Part shown: positions 26,401 to 39,521 of the stretch, one piece after another
How the letters are laid out: each line of letters opens with the position of its first letter
Position numbering within the stretch: position 1 is the first letter of the stretch
Assembly: GCF_026210795.1 (NCBI RefSeq)
Contig: NC_089455.1
Location: 1,674,001 to 1,738,000 of the forward strand
Source: Rhizophagus irregularis
Taxonomy: Eukaryota; Glomeromycota; Glomeromycetes; Glomerales; Glomeraceae
DNA length: 64,000 nt
Reading direction: 5' to 3'
Translations under genes and position numbers: made by a program
Notes under the pieces: model-generated
What the model was told of the DNA's origin: nothing
Database searches by the model: none
What the model saw: only the letters and a program-made list of their open reading frames with translations

Positions 26401-29250
26401 AGTCCTGGTCTGTTATCTGTAAGATCCGTAGATGCTCCTGTTCGGAAATTTATTGTTCTTTTTCCACGATTTCCACCGTGATAAGTTAAAATATTTGAAT
26501 TGGGATTCCAAGCATGAACCACTAGATAGATAGAAAAAATATTAATTAAATGTTCGTAAATAATCAATAATTAATAAAATTTTCATTTACTTACTTTCAA
26601 TATTACCGTCTAGAGATTTTCTATTTTTATTATTTATTGGACGAGTAACTTCAAGTGAAGTAGTACCACCTTCAACTTTTTGACTAATAATAGTTATAAT
26701 TTGGTCATCATTACCCAATTGCATAGGTACAATACCAAGTCCAATTCCTTTAAAATTTTTTCCAGTAACAGAATTATTTTCATTCCAAAATATCATCATA
26801 TCAGTGTCTGTCATACCATTACCATTAGGATTGAACCCTAATGCAAACCACGCATTTGTACTTCTCATTGTAATTTGAAAAGTGATGTTTGTTGAATCCA
26901 TTTTCCATTGAATATTATAATCATCAGAAAGTGATAAGGGTGAATTATAACCATTATTAGCGCCATCAGATGGGCCTGCTGAATTAAAAGATTGTACAAA
27001 CCAAAGATTTTGAGGATAATATGAATCTGGAGTATTTCTTTTTATGATATCTAATAATGTTGTTATTTGAATTTTTGCTATATCTTCTTTACTAAATCCT
27101 GCATCTGCATTTTCATACCAAAATCTATCTGCGGCTCTGATTTTTACCCATTGTTCTGAAAAACTTTTATAAAATAATTCTCCCAAATTTCCACCATTAA
27201 CATGATCTTCTGCTAATCCACCCATTAATGCTTCAACTCGATCTACCGTTGTATAAGTATCTTGCAATCTTTTCTGTACATCAGGATCACTTGATATTTC
27301 TGCAAATGATTTTTTTCTTGCTAATCCAAAAGCTTGTCTCGCATCATTATATAATGGAACGCCATGATCTCTACCTCGAATATTATCGAGACTGAAAAAC
27401 GAATGAATAAAGAGATTTAAAACTCGTGTACATATTTTTTTTAAATGAAACGAATGCATAATACGTAATTATTTTTACCTGGAAATATCCATCCATCTTG
27501 AGGCATGAAAATAAAATCGCCTAAATAATCAAAAAAAAAAGTATTGATTAATAATTATTAATAACAATACATGATTAAAATAAAAGTGATGAACTTACAC
27601 AAGATCGGCAGAATAAATATCAACTTCTTCTTGCCTATTAGGTGTTAAAATTTTATATTAGATAAAGATAATTAAATTAAGAAAGTACATAATTCATTAA
27701 ATACCTTTGAAGTGCCAATGAAAGTGCAATTGAAGAAGATCCATATACTTTTATTAATTGAGAATTTTGTAAATCATTTAATGACAAAGTTGTAAGTGGT
27801 TCTCCTTGTCCATCTACTATTTCGTGAAAATCACTACGTATAATGTATAATTTTAATATTAACATTAATAAGATGAACAAAATAGTATGATACAATTATC
27901 CAATATTTTAGTACCTGAGTTCAGAATGACCATAACGATAGGTTACGGTGGAAAAGAAAGTATCAACAGATGGTGTGATTTCTGGTTTATATCCATCATA
28001 TTTAGGTAAAGGAGTTCCCAATGCTGTCCCGACTATTAAATAATCAAAAAACAGCATAAATTATAAACATGCAGTAATATAAACTAGATAACATTTTATT
28101 GTAAATAACTTACGATATTCATAATAAGTAATTTTTTGGAGAAAAGCTATAACCCATCTTCTAGCTTCTTGGAAATATGTTTCATCATCCCAACTATTCC
28201 CATGAATAGCGAATAATTCGTCACATAACCTATTGTGTTCACGTACGAAAAGTATATGAAAAAAATCTGTAAAGACATTTCTTCCAAATTCTGCGCTATA
28301 TCCATATATAAAATCGCCATTCACATCGACAGGTGGATATCCAAATGCTCCATCAGGTGTAGATTCTTTTATTAATATCATTTTCCCATTATTATTATAA
28401 TCTCTAATCTTTCGTAAATCAGCATCACGATTACCATAAACTGTAGAACCGTCAACAAATATTGAGGGTTCATTGATTCCCGTATTACCACCATCTGCTA
28501 CTGATCTATTAAATTCTAATGTTCCACCCTATATAATATTAATTACATTAATGATAGGATAAAAAGATTTTGTAACAACAAGGCGTTAAATTTAGCTTAC
28601 CGGAAAAAAAGTAATGTCTTTAGGTTTTATACCATTTCTATTACTGGATAAATAAAGTTGATCGTCTTGAGGGATATATACACCTTTTGGGAAATTCTGT
28701 CCTACATCGAATCCAGAACTAACATCCATTTTCACAAATAATCCCCAGTATGTTAACTTTTTTATTTAAAAATTTATAACAAAATTGTCAGTGTGGCGCA
28801 GTAACCATATTATTTAACTGCGGCAAAGTCCAATAAAAAAAGAAAAATTCCTACCATATGAGAAATTCTTCGCTTACTTTTGTATTTTTCTAAAAGTGTT
28901 GTATTAAACATATCATCATCTTTTGATTGTTTAGACATTACTTTATTACTAACACATCTAGGTAAAGGAAATGTTCCTTCAGGTAAGTTTGCGTCACAAG
29001 TAAAAAGAGTTTTCGGAACATCTAAATAGTTTCCGGGAGTGACAATCAAATTATTATTCGCATCAGCGAAAAAGGATGTTGAAGGAACATCTCTTGCGAA
29101 GGGAGTATCTGAAATACCGGCCGATGGTTTGTTTCTATTATTACCCTCACCATTTATTGAACGATATTCTATACATATTGTAGTAGTTATTAAAAGGAAT
29201 GTGAAGAGGAGATAAGATAAAAATTTGAAAAGTTTATTTTTAATTATCAT
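23424..29250 (-). CDS. Peroxidase-DOMON-b561-b5-reductase fusion (copy 2)
   Basis: Tandem paralogue of the downstream gene, 16 exons, 1547 residues. Exons: 29250-28855, 28756-28601, 28528-28114, 28032-27915, 27833-27705, 27634-27599, 27520-27479, 27391-26595, 26521-26348, 26272-26122, 26048-25890, 25813-25716, 25628-25471, 25398-24658, 24579-24205, 24122-23424. Every splice phase equals that of copy 1. Only exons 3 (+3 bp), 15 (+60) and 16 (-51) differ in length. Domain order is the same: signal peptide, DUOX-like peroxidase (FVREHNR; RYGHSEL), DOMON, b561 with four His, b5 with LHPGG, and reductase with RPYTP and CGGTGITP. The distal peroxidase motif is YWGLFVKMD, again Met at the His position. 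The extra 20 residues in exon 15 sit in the linker between the FAD and NAD(P)H lobes. The insert in exon 16 is Asn/Pro/Tyr-rich and freely diverged, probably a disordered cytosolic loop. No disabling change was seen. It shares about 2.1 kb of upstream DNA with the divergent GCP6 gene. Confidence 0.93.
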
Positions 29251-31376
29251 TGTTAAGTATCATCGGTAAAATATATTAAAAACAATTAAGGTCAAAGGTT
29301 CGAAATAAATAGGATCATAAATTTCTCGAATTTTTTTATGCTTTTATAAACATATTTTTTAATTATATTAACAATTTATCTAATATAATTATATGCATAT
29401 AAAATTTTTGTGTACGCAAAACAAACACATTCATAAACAGTTGATCTATCTCACTTTTGACCCAATTTGTGAATTGAACTTCTCTAAGTTAGGAAAAAAT
29501 TAAAATTTCGTATTTTTTTTTTTTAAAAAATAACCTTTAAAATTGATACATAATAATGATGAACTAACATGAGATAAGACTTTTTAGCGATTAGATGATT
29601 TAAAGTTTATAAATAATAATGAATGAATTCAGGAAATATATTAAAAGTAAATAGCCTTCCATTATCGATCACTTGCTTATCTTTTGTTGGTCATATATAA
29701 CCCTGAAAGTTTGCAAAATATGGAAATTTTTAAAGGAATCGATCTAATACTATTAAGTAAAATTATTTTACCGTATAGTATAAAAATGTCGTAAAATTTG
29801 AAAAAAAAGCATTTACCTTAATTAGAAGTTTGTAATAATTTTAAATAATTTTTTCTTGAAACAAAAAATTAATTGTGTGACGATCCAGTTAATATAGTGA
29901 TAATATAATTGTATACAATAAGCGGAACCAATTTGTACAATTTGTACATTTACACAACTTACACAAAAATTATTCGCAATTCAATTCGCAATTTATTCAA
30001 CATTCGTGCATATATGCATATCTTTTTTACTTCTGATTTTGATCGATTCAATGATTTGTTCGACGAGCGTAATATAAAAATAGATTTTGTCCCCGAAGGA
30101 ATGGCGCTAAGGCATAAAATCCGACCAGAATTGGCATAGTCAAATGTTTCGAGATGATAAGGTATTTTTTTTTATTATATTGTTACATTTTGATACAAGT
30201 CATTTTGTATGACAAACAAATAGACCCTTTAGCCCTTAATAAAAGTTGTAAAACGATAAATTTATCATCATTTTTTTTTTTAATTAAATCGTTAATTGTT
30301 GATTGGTGAAATTGTTCTACACACAAATAATAACAAAATTGTATTTTCTTCTGTTTCATATTAAATCATTATAAAAATTGCAATTAATTATTTCAATTCG
30401 GTAAAAACAATTCTTTTTTTTTTTCCTGTATGTCATATAAATGCGTAATAAAGTATTATGACTTCCATACCTTTTTGATAACCAGCAAATTATAGGTAAA
30501 ATTCTTTTCCTTACATTTTGGAAGATCCTTCGGATTATTATTTTATTTTATTTTTGAATTTTTAAAACCGCTTTAAACTTAAATTTTTTCATTGAATTAA
30601 TTGGTAATAATTTATTATAGACATTTTTCTAAGATAATTCCTCATAGTCCAAATATATATCAATACATTAATGTTTGCATATGCAATTCGGAATCTCCGA
30701 CGATAAACATTTGTTTAATAATTACAATAATACATAAATCCAACAATTTTGACAGAACTTCGTACGTGAATAACGTGAATAGCGTATATTTGATTGAATC
30801 TAAAATTGTTTTACCATGTGCCACGACGAAATTCTTAAATCGAAATGTCGAAAATCAAACAAAAAAAATTTACCCAATTAATTGCCGATCTGCATATGAT
30901 CGATAGGTATCAGTATTTTACCGAGATTTAGAGACTAACCTTGATTAATAAAAAAGTACGTAATTTTTGTAATTTTTTGCTAAAAAAAAACTTTTTTTCG
31001 GAGATATTTATTGAGATATTTTAGTCTTTAGATAATTTCTAGTGTGATGAACCAATCATCATTCATTTCATTTGTAATCCACGCGTAATTTATTATTGAC
31101 TGCGTAATTAACTATTATTGATTGCGTTATCAATCCAGTGTAATGTGTTATTTCCAAAAATGTGACAATTATGGTATTTTTTTAGTGTAATTTATTTAGA
31201 ATGCTACGTTGTCAGCGTTAACGTAATGGAGCATTTTCAAAAATATTATAAATGTGGTGTTTTATGGCGTAACCAATCGAATCTCGTGAGTCGTGATACT
31301 GCGCCAAAATACGCTTTTTAAGATCTAGGATCTGCATTTTTGATAATCATACAATTTTTAGTTTCTACAAAAAACA
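29251..31376. other. Divergent intergenic region (2.1 kb)
   Basis: Lies between the 5' ends of peroxidase-fusion copy 2 (-) and the GCP6-like gene (+), so it should contain both promoters. Open frames at 29909-30139 and 30601-30906 were inspected. The first ends with a mildly protein-like segment (FVPEGMALRHKI), but neither has a recognisable domain or supported splice structure. Confidence 0.5.
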
Positions 31377-34300
31377 ATGATAAGCGAAGGTGACTTACTT
31401 TTAAATAAAGATAATAACTTACAAGATTTATTGTCTGAAATTAGCGTGTCTGATACACGCTCAATTTTATTTGGAACTTTAGGTATTTATTTATTGTAAT
31501 TTTTTAAATGATAATGATTACATATATATTAATTTTTTTCATTTATTTATAGACCAGGATATTAGTTTTAACCTGAACAAAGACTTTGACTGTTCATTTC
31601 GTATACCAGAATTGCCGACTCGTCCTATTGATGTTCTATTAGATTCTTTGCCAATTCCAAATTCACAATTCATACTTAATCAACCCAAAGATTCTCCAAA
31701 GTCATCAATTGATGATGACGAAACTCAGAGTTTTATATCCACACAAATATCTGAGGTTTCAGTACCTGAAGAAAAGTCAATATGGGACAAAGTGATGAAT
31801 TTTGATAAGAAACAGGTATTGTAAACATACTTCGAAAAATTAGGATTACATTTATTTATCTAATTTTTTTTCTTTTTTTTTGGTTTGCTATATTAAGGGA
31901 CAAATGCTATCTTGGGAGTCAACTGGAACATTAAAATTAAAACACAATCTGACTTCTCCATATTTATTAGAGTCAGATATTTCAGTATTTGAATCTGTTT
32001 ATCATAACTACTTTCACCATTCTTATGGATATAATTATTTTTCTGTTCCTCATGAGGTTTTAATCCAAGATATCCTAAGTTTAATAACTGGAACTCAATC
32101 AAAAATATTCTCTTATGATAAATCTAGTAGGAAATTTATTTCAAAATATTTAAACCTTCGTATAAGTGGGTGTAGTTCTAGAAGTATCAATAAGTATGTA
32201 AAAAAAAAAGAAATATGCCAATAGAAATAATACAAAAAAAAACACATTATTTATTTAAGGAAAATTATTATATTTTCTATATATTTATATATTTATTTTT
32301 TTAGAATGCTGGGGCGCTTTTTAAATCTTGGTTCACATATTAGGAGACTTGAAAATGTTGCAGAAAAATGCATGAAGAGTTCACGGTATAATTATTATTA
32401 TGAGAGATATTACTAGAAATTATTTTAATTATTTATTTGATATTAAAAATTTATTTATTAGATTATATGGATTAACTGGTGTTGCCTTTGGACGGTCACT
32501 TTCTTCTTTTATCTCATTTATACGAACTTCAATTGTTACAATGGTTGAAACAATAAGTGACCAGGACCAAATGAAAATTATTCGGCTTTATCATTTAATA
32601 GATGATATTTCATTAGTAATCGAAAGAATTGCTGCTTTTTGTCGATGTGTATGTATTAGATAAATTCTATTATTCGATAACAATGTGATTAATTAATTAA
32701 TTAACAATAAATTTTAGGATATAGAGAATTCAAGATTGTTAGAATTGACAGAAAATCAAAAAGAACAACTTGAGCTCGAAGGATTTTACGTACCGCTCGG
32801 CTCGAATATTCTATCAGAGTTATACATTACTGCCGAGTCAATAGATGCAGTACGGGCTCCGCTCCTAAAATCTGTGTTATTAGTATTTTTGGAACAGTCG
32901 AGTCATCCTTTTTTTCATATGTTAAGTTCTTGGCTAGGCGTTGGTCCATCATCATTTCATTTTTCATTACCGCTGGAATTACAAAAAGGTGATTTTCTCG
33001 ATCCATATGAAGAATTCTTTATTGATAATTTCGTAGTTGATTCTAATTATGTTAAGCAAAATGGAGACGAATTTTGGCAAGGTGGAATTCACGTAAGTTC
33101 TTTTCTGTGCTATTCTATTTTTATTATTAATTTAATTCGTTAATATTCTTTATATTCTTTTTATAGGTAAGTAATGACCATCCACTTCCTGCTTTTATTA
33201 ATGTCGAGCTAGCTCGAGACGTTCTTGAGGCAGGAAAATCTTTGAGATTGTTAAGAGATTGTCGTCCAAATCATCCGCTATGTCATTCACGTGTTATATT
33301 AGATCAAACAACTGGCAAACGAGCTTGGGATATAAAGATGAGATGGTTATTCATCCAAAGAGACATTGACAAGTAAGTGAAGAAACCACAAAAATCGTAA
33401 TCTTACAAGTACAATTATTTTTTTTTTCATGTGATATTTTATTTTTTATATATTCGTAATTATATAGTATGAAAGAACAGCTACAAAACTACTCAAAAGA
33501 CATGACAATAGCAATTGTTATACAAGATGAACATCGTAAAGCGGAAATTGCTGGGATTCGTGAACGTTATCAAAAAAAAATGTCAAAACGAAAACAAGAC
33601 GTTAAGTCAATTGAGTTATCTCGTAATTTTTTTTCTTTAATTAAGTCTGACTTTATTTATTGTAATATTTTCAGGCCGAATTACACCTTAATCAAAAAAA
33701 GGAATCTGCCAGAATAGAACTCGAAGAACGATCAAAAAAGAAAACTGAATGGAAGAAAAGTGTTGAGGTATGTTTTTTTATACAATTCTATCGATTTCAT
33801 TAACTTATTAATTGTATATTTGTAATTTAGAAATATTTAGCAGAAAAAAGATTAAGTATCTCTGAAACCACCCCTAACTTAAATAAACTTTCAATAAAAA
33901 TGCCACCGCCAGAAAAATCCAGAAATAATCCAATTTTTGTAGAATCACCGCAAGACACCCATAAGAGTCTTGAATCATCTATGAACCAGAGAGAAACTTA
34001 TGAAAAGAATGATTCAGATCGTACTCATGATACCTTGAATATTGAAAACCTGTACAGTGTACATCGAACGGATGTATTTGATTTTGCGCTGTCATATTCA
34101 ACAAATGATGATCCAACCATGGCGTTGATTGAACATCTGTTGCGAGCACAGTCTTCGAATTCTTCTTATGCGCACAAGGAATATATTCTTCCTTTAAGTG
34201 CTATCACAGAATTAGTTGTCCGGCAAACTTTACTTTGTCATTGTCGATTGATTAATGCTTCAATCTTATCTATCTTCTTCAATGATCTTGATCTTCGCGC

Positions 34301-35778
34301 ACATTTGAATGTCTTACGGGACTTTATGCTTATGGGTAATGGAACATTTGTTTCTGGATTGGTAGAAGCATTATTTAATGACAATGTTGATCTTGGAGAA
34401 GATTTTTTTCCAGCTAATGATAATCTTGGAATGGGTATAGGACTTGGCATTAGATTAAATAGTCGTCAAACTTGGCCTCCTGTTGGAATTGAGTGGAGGA
34501 TGGCTCTAAAAGCCGTTATTGTAGAGACTATTCTTTTAGAAAAGAAGAATTTGGAAAATGAAGATTCTCATCCGATAGATGCATGGGGTAAAGTTAATGA
34601 TTTGGATAACATGCTTATGTTTGGTATTCACACGTATAAAGAATCAGAAATTTGTAATGATCCGAATGGTAATTATCAAAATTTTATTTTTTATTTTGAA
34701 TTATGATTTATTGCCTTAATTATTAACTAATAGTATTGAATATTATATCCATTTATTTCGGAATTATTTCATTATTTAAGCTTTAGAAGCATTGGATTTT
34801 CTTTATCTTGATTTTAAACCTCCCTATCCGATTAACGTAATTATAACTCCTAGCTCAATTTCAAAATACAATCGATTATTTACATTTCTTTTGCGAGTGT
34901 TACGTATGGGAACAGTTATTCGACACATTTATAGACTAGCTCATGAACGTTATTTATATGATGATGAGGGAGAAGCTGCTGAGTATAGCGTACTTGTTCA
35001 AAAATTCCGATTTGATGCTCAACAATTCATTATCGCACTACACGAGTATGTATTTGATGTTGCAATATCAACTACTTGGACTCTATTTATGAAAAGGTTA
35101 AATATAATCGCAAAAGAGTCGGAATTTGAGTTACCTCGTGAGCATGTTTGGGGACGAGGAAGTACTAGCGATTCAGTTAGCCTTTTTGATGAACAATCAG
35201 ATGTTTTTTCAGTAGGAAATGTGGATGAATTTGAAAATGAGGAAGATGATGATGAAATTGGAGAGGGGGTGAAAGATCTTGAATCATTACGTTCATATCA
35301 TGATCATATTTTAGATCGTATGTTATTTCAATGTTTACTTAAAAAGAAACAAGAAGCAGTTATGAAGGTTCTCAACGGAATTTTTACAGTAGTATTAACA
35401 TTCGCCAATAAGTTACAACAAAAAAGGTCGCGTATAATTAGCTTGCAAAAAAGACAAGAGTATTGGAATTCAATTAAAGACTTGCATGGAAAATTTAGAT
35501 TATATACAGCAATGCTTGTAAAGATATTAATGGCTTTAGATGAAAAAGGTGGTGGAAGAATGGGAATGGGAATGAAACGTACAGCTAATATTAATCCTGA
35601 AGGAGAAAGTGCGGGAACTAATTTTTCTACAAGTCGTGATGATGGGAGATCTTATCATGATAAAGTTGATAATCAATCTGGCGGTGGATTTTTACAAGAA
35701 TTTTTGTTAAGGGTGGACTTTAATGGCTTTTATGCTTCAATTATAGCAAAAGAATTGTCGAAAAGAAATAAAGATTAA
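31377..35778 (+). CDS. Gamma-tubulin complex component, GCP6-like
   Basis: An 11-exon gene, 1191 residues. Exons: 31377-31482, 31553-31815, 31898-32193, 32305-32385, 32462-32648, 32718-33092, 33167-33372, 33468-33600, 33675-33767, 33831-34668, 34781-35778; the sum is divisible by three. Spc97/Spc98-family proteins form the ring that nucleates microtubules at spindle pole bodies. The N-terminal GRIP1-like part (about 120-500) has LLESDISVFES, a conserved DPYEEFFI block and AGKSLRLLRDC. A charged coiled-coil of about 100 residues follows (RYQKKMSKRKQD; EERSKKKTEWKKSVEKYLAE). The C-terminal GRIP2-like part has the family signature PYPINVIITPSSISKYNRLF and FLLRVLRM. The long linker with a coiled coil between the two halves, and the wording of the DPYEEF and AGKSLRLLRDC blocks, favour GCP6 (fission yeast Alp16) over GCP2-GCP4; GCP5 is the main alternative. 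The donor after position 33600 reads GTTAAG, weaker than the others, but only it keeps the frame. Confidence 0.8.
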
Positions 35779-38028
35779 CTTATCACAGATATGCTCTGTA
35801 GTGTTGTTCATTTACGATGCTCGAGCCTGTCCAAATTGTCATATATTATGTAAGTCTAATCGTGCATTTTGCATTTTGCGTGAGTAATTCTTTTTATCTT
35901 TTTCAACCTTTTTTTTTTTAACTTTTCCTTGGCCTTTTCCCTTAGAATTAAGTAAAAATGCCCAAGTAGACATCCAAAAGTATACCCAAAGAGGAAAAAA
36001 AACATAAGATGGGACGTGCGCGTAATATTCATAAACATAATAAATTTCGATTCAATATATGAAAAGGAGTGTAGGCGAAAACGTAGAAGAGTGAATTATT
36101 TTGATTGCGTAGATCTAATTAGACGGCATAATTTTTTCATTTATACCGAATTTTTCAAATTATTTAACTAGGGTGCGGAATTAGGCCCATAAGTTCTAGA
36201 TTGAATTCGAATTTTTCGGAATTCGGATTGGATTTTAAAAATCTAATAGTAATTTTATCCTATCGAAAATAATATTCTTGAATTTATTATTAATTCAAAA
36301 TTCCGGATTGGGTTTAGAAATCACAATTCCGGATTTAACTTTAATTATTATAATTAACTGATAATATCTTAATATAATAGTTATAATAAAAACGTAATAA
36401 ATTAAATAAATCCACATGATTTTTAATTACCGAAATTTCACCTAGCATAATAAATGATAAAAGATGGAATGTTACTATTTTCGTTAATAAATAAGGTGAT
36501 TTTAATCTTATAAGCCAAATTTATTATATAATATGCTCTAGTTGCACCTTTACCATCAGATCAAAATATACAAAGAAATAATTCTATGAACAGAGCATTT
36601 ATCCAAGTAAAATCTAAAATTTTCGCCAAACGTCTATAAAAAATGATAAATGTTGTAGCTCAATTATGTTCTAAGTTAAAATTGGGTCTCAAATTGACAT
36701 TTTCGATTTGGGACATGTCACTCGACTGACACAAGTTTTGTGGGCGTGGTTTTTTGTGTCATGGGGGTGACAAATAAGTTTTTGACACAAAAAAAAAACT
36801 AAGTCCCTCAGATGCAAATGTATCGTTCTTATACGATCAGGTGCTATGTTCTTATACATTTGCCCCTCAGTCCTCAGATACTTAATGTTTTTGAACTCGT
36901 GGCTGCACGTGATCAGTGACACTTAAATGTCACTTGTTCCTTATATGGTGAAGATCGACACAAACCGCGCCCACGAAACTTGAGTGCTGACAGGTATCGT
37001 ATGTCCCATGCTTAATATTAATTTTTTAATTTGAGATATCTTCGAATCAAATTCAGATTTTATAAGTCAAATATTACCTTTGATATTAATAACTTTCATA
37101 ATATGCAAACATTTATGTCCTAAATAAATAACTCATTCAATTTTACTAAAAAACGATTGATATGTGATTAGAACTAAAGAATAAGATTATATGTCGATAT
37201 AATTATTTTCAAATTGGATCGGAAAAGGTTCCGCTTCCAAAAGAAAGTTGAAAAGTTAAAAAAAAACAAAAAAAAAAAGAACTCACACTCCGATTTGACT
37301 GAAGAAAGATTTTCGTCGAAATCCAAACTCTTCTTTTTTTTTCTTTTATATTAAATCTCAATTTTCTTGAATTTTCTAACCCATTGAAATTATATGTCCC
37401 ATTCAAGAAAAGCATTTGTATGATATATCTACGTAATTGTAGATAAAATAAATTTTGATCTAATTTTCGAAATAATTTTTTCTTTAAAAAAAAAATCGTC
37501 AGTGAATTGCTATAAAAATAATAATTATCATATTTTTTTTTTTATTAATTTAAATTTATAAAATAAAATATATATATAACTAAATTATATGAAATACTGT
37601 ATATGTATATGTATATAATTTCAGTATTTCACTTACAAAAAAAATTTATATTTATGATACATACATACATATATATATATATATACTGTAAGAAATTATA
37701 TTATTTACCTATTAGATAACATGAGAAATTGAAAATTTCTTAATTTTCTTTCGCGTCTTTAAATTTTTTTTTTCTTTTTTTTCTTTTTTTTTTTGTTTCT
37801 TAACGAAATTTGCATTTATATATGCATGCATATTAAAGAATATATATAATTCTTTTTATGGTTTGAATCTTAAATTTAAGTTTCTTACGTATTCCGCGAA
37901 AGAAATAAAATCTTTTTAAGTGCTTGATTCATTATTATAATTTGGCGTTTTAAATTCTCTTATCATTGTTTTGTATAAGATTATACACTAAAAATAAACT
38001 GGAATTTTCTAACATCGCTAATCAGTGA
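35779..38028. other. Convergent intergenic region
   Basis: 2.2 kb between two convergent genes. It contains a 300-bp inverted-repeat element (36709-37008), an AT-rich hairpin near 37588-37630 with arms TGAAATACTG/CAGTATTTCA, and a short (TA)n run near 37670-37686. No gene seen. Confidence 0.6.
36709..37008. mobile_element. MITE-like element with long imperfect inverted ends
   Basis: Both ends begin TGGGACAT, and the inverted similarity extends inward about 50 bp through blocks such as CAAGTTTTGTGGGCG (left) and CAAGTTTCGTGGGCG (right, reverse complement). Total about 300 bp, no coding capacity, less AT-rich than its surroundings. No clear target-site duplication was found, so the superfamily is open. 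Confidence 0.6.
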
Positions 38029-39387
38029 TCAGGCTTTTTGGGCATAAAATCTGGAGGGAAAAGGAAATCAATTATAAGTGGTTAATTTGTAAAAAAAGTT
38101 GATTTTATTTATTTGTTTTTGGCTTACCTTCGAGTTTTATAATACAGCCGATTTTGATTAATTTCCATACGAATGTTTTCCAACATGGAATCAAATTTTT
38201 CGTGTGAAATGCCAATAAATTGTGATAAAGCGGGTTTACAGGCTTCAGCGCTTTCGATATAATCATTACACATCTAATATATATATATATATTTATTTAT
38301 TTATATAATCAAAATTTTTTAAATTTTTTTCTTATAAAATATACTTTACGTACCATTTCACCAAGTCTACCACCCCATTGTCCAATCGGTGTTGAACGTT
38401 CTTCACAATGAATATTTTTAAATAATTTAGTGCTTGTTAATATATTTTCAAGTTGTGAACTAATAAAGCCATTAATTCCAAGAGTAGCAAGAAAACCCAA
38501 TACTATATATTTAAAGAAATTAAATTGTTAGATTAGATTACAAAAAATACACACATATACATTTATGTAACTTACGTGCTCGACTAAATTTATGACAATT
38601 TGGTGCATCAGTTTCCTTTGAAAAAAGAAATTCGGGTTCCCTATAAAGAGAAAATTCGGTTAATAAAAACGGGGAGAAATTTTTTTTTTTTAATAGATAA
38701 TATGTTACATTAATTCGATCCATCCATCTGGTTTAGTTACACGATGTAATTCGTAAATTACATCATTTTTCCATTGGTCTTCTGAAATAGCCGAAGCAAG
38801 GGAACGTTGATAAACGAAATCGAATGTATCATCTTCGAATGGAAGTCCATCCAACATATTTTGAAGGAAAGTTGCATTATCAGGTTTTTTCTGTTCTGAT
38901 GGGAAGATAGGAGAAATATCAACTCCTATGAATATAGCGGATGGATATTCGAATGCCATATCTGTTACCCAAGTTCCGGGTCCACATCTAACCAGTAATG
39001 GTACAGGTATTTAGAAAAGACCATGCATGTGATTATATAAAGAAAGTTTATACATTATATATCTTACCCAACATCAAGAACGCAAGGATGATTTTCTTTT
39101 TGTGATAATTTTTCACGCACAGGAGCAGAAAAATTATTTCTCCAAATATGACGAAAAAGATAATGTTGTTTCTCTAAACGATCCATTTCAGTTAAATCAT
39201 TCGGTAGAAAATATTTTGAACTGGAGACATTATGATATCTTCTACCACCAACAAAACGAAAAGTATCGAGAATGAATTCATCGAAACCATCATCATCTTG
39301 ATTCTCACCGAAATTAATTAAAAGTGGATGTTGTACATTTTTTTTATGAACAGATTTATTACAAATACTATTATTATTATTATTCAT
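38029..39387 (-). CDS. Class I SAM-dependent methyltransferase
   Basis: A six-exon gene, 326 residues. Exons: 39387-39068, 38987-38709, 38640-38576, 38502-38354, 38273-38128, 38050-38029; the sum is 981 bp, and the last exon is only 22 bp and adds the C-terminal FYAQKA. The SAM-binding motif I is VLDVGCGPGTWVTDMA, split by the first intron (about residues 103-118). Motif II acidic residues follow in FIGVDIS, then LPFEDDTFDFVYQR and HRVTKPDGWIELMEPE, as in Methyltransf_11/25-type enzymes. The N-terminal 60 residues carry an Asn run and the RRYHN..SKYFLPND block often seen before the Rossmann core in fungal members. The substrate cannot be inferred; small-molecule and protein methylation are both possible. 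It is divergent from the tricalbin gene across a 2.5-kb spacer. Confidence 0.85.
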
Positions 39388-39490
39388 AATTCACAATTTA
39401 CGCTAATATTAAGAAGCGAAGATTGATGACATGAAATAAAATAAATAAACTAAAATAAAATTATGAGATTGTATTAGGTTAATGTTAATA

Positions 39491-39521
<31 letters not shown>

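Noticed and set aside
30601-30906. 101-codon + frame in the 29.3-31.4 kb spacer
   Set aside because: No domain, no splice partners, AT-driven composition.
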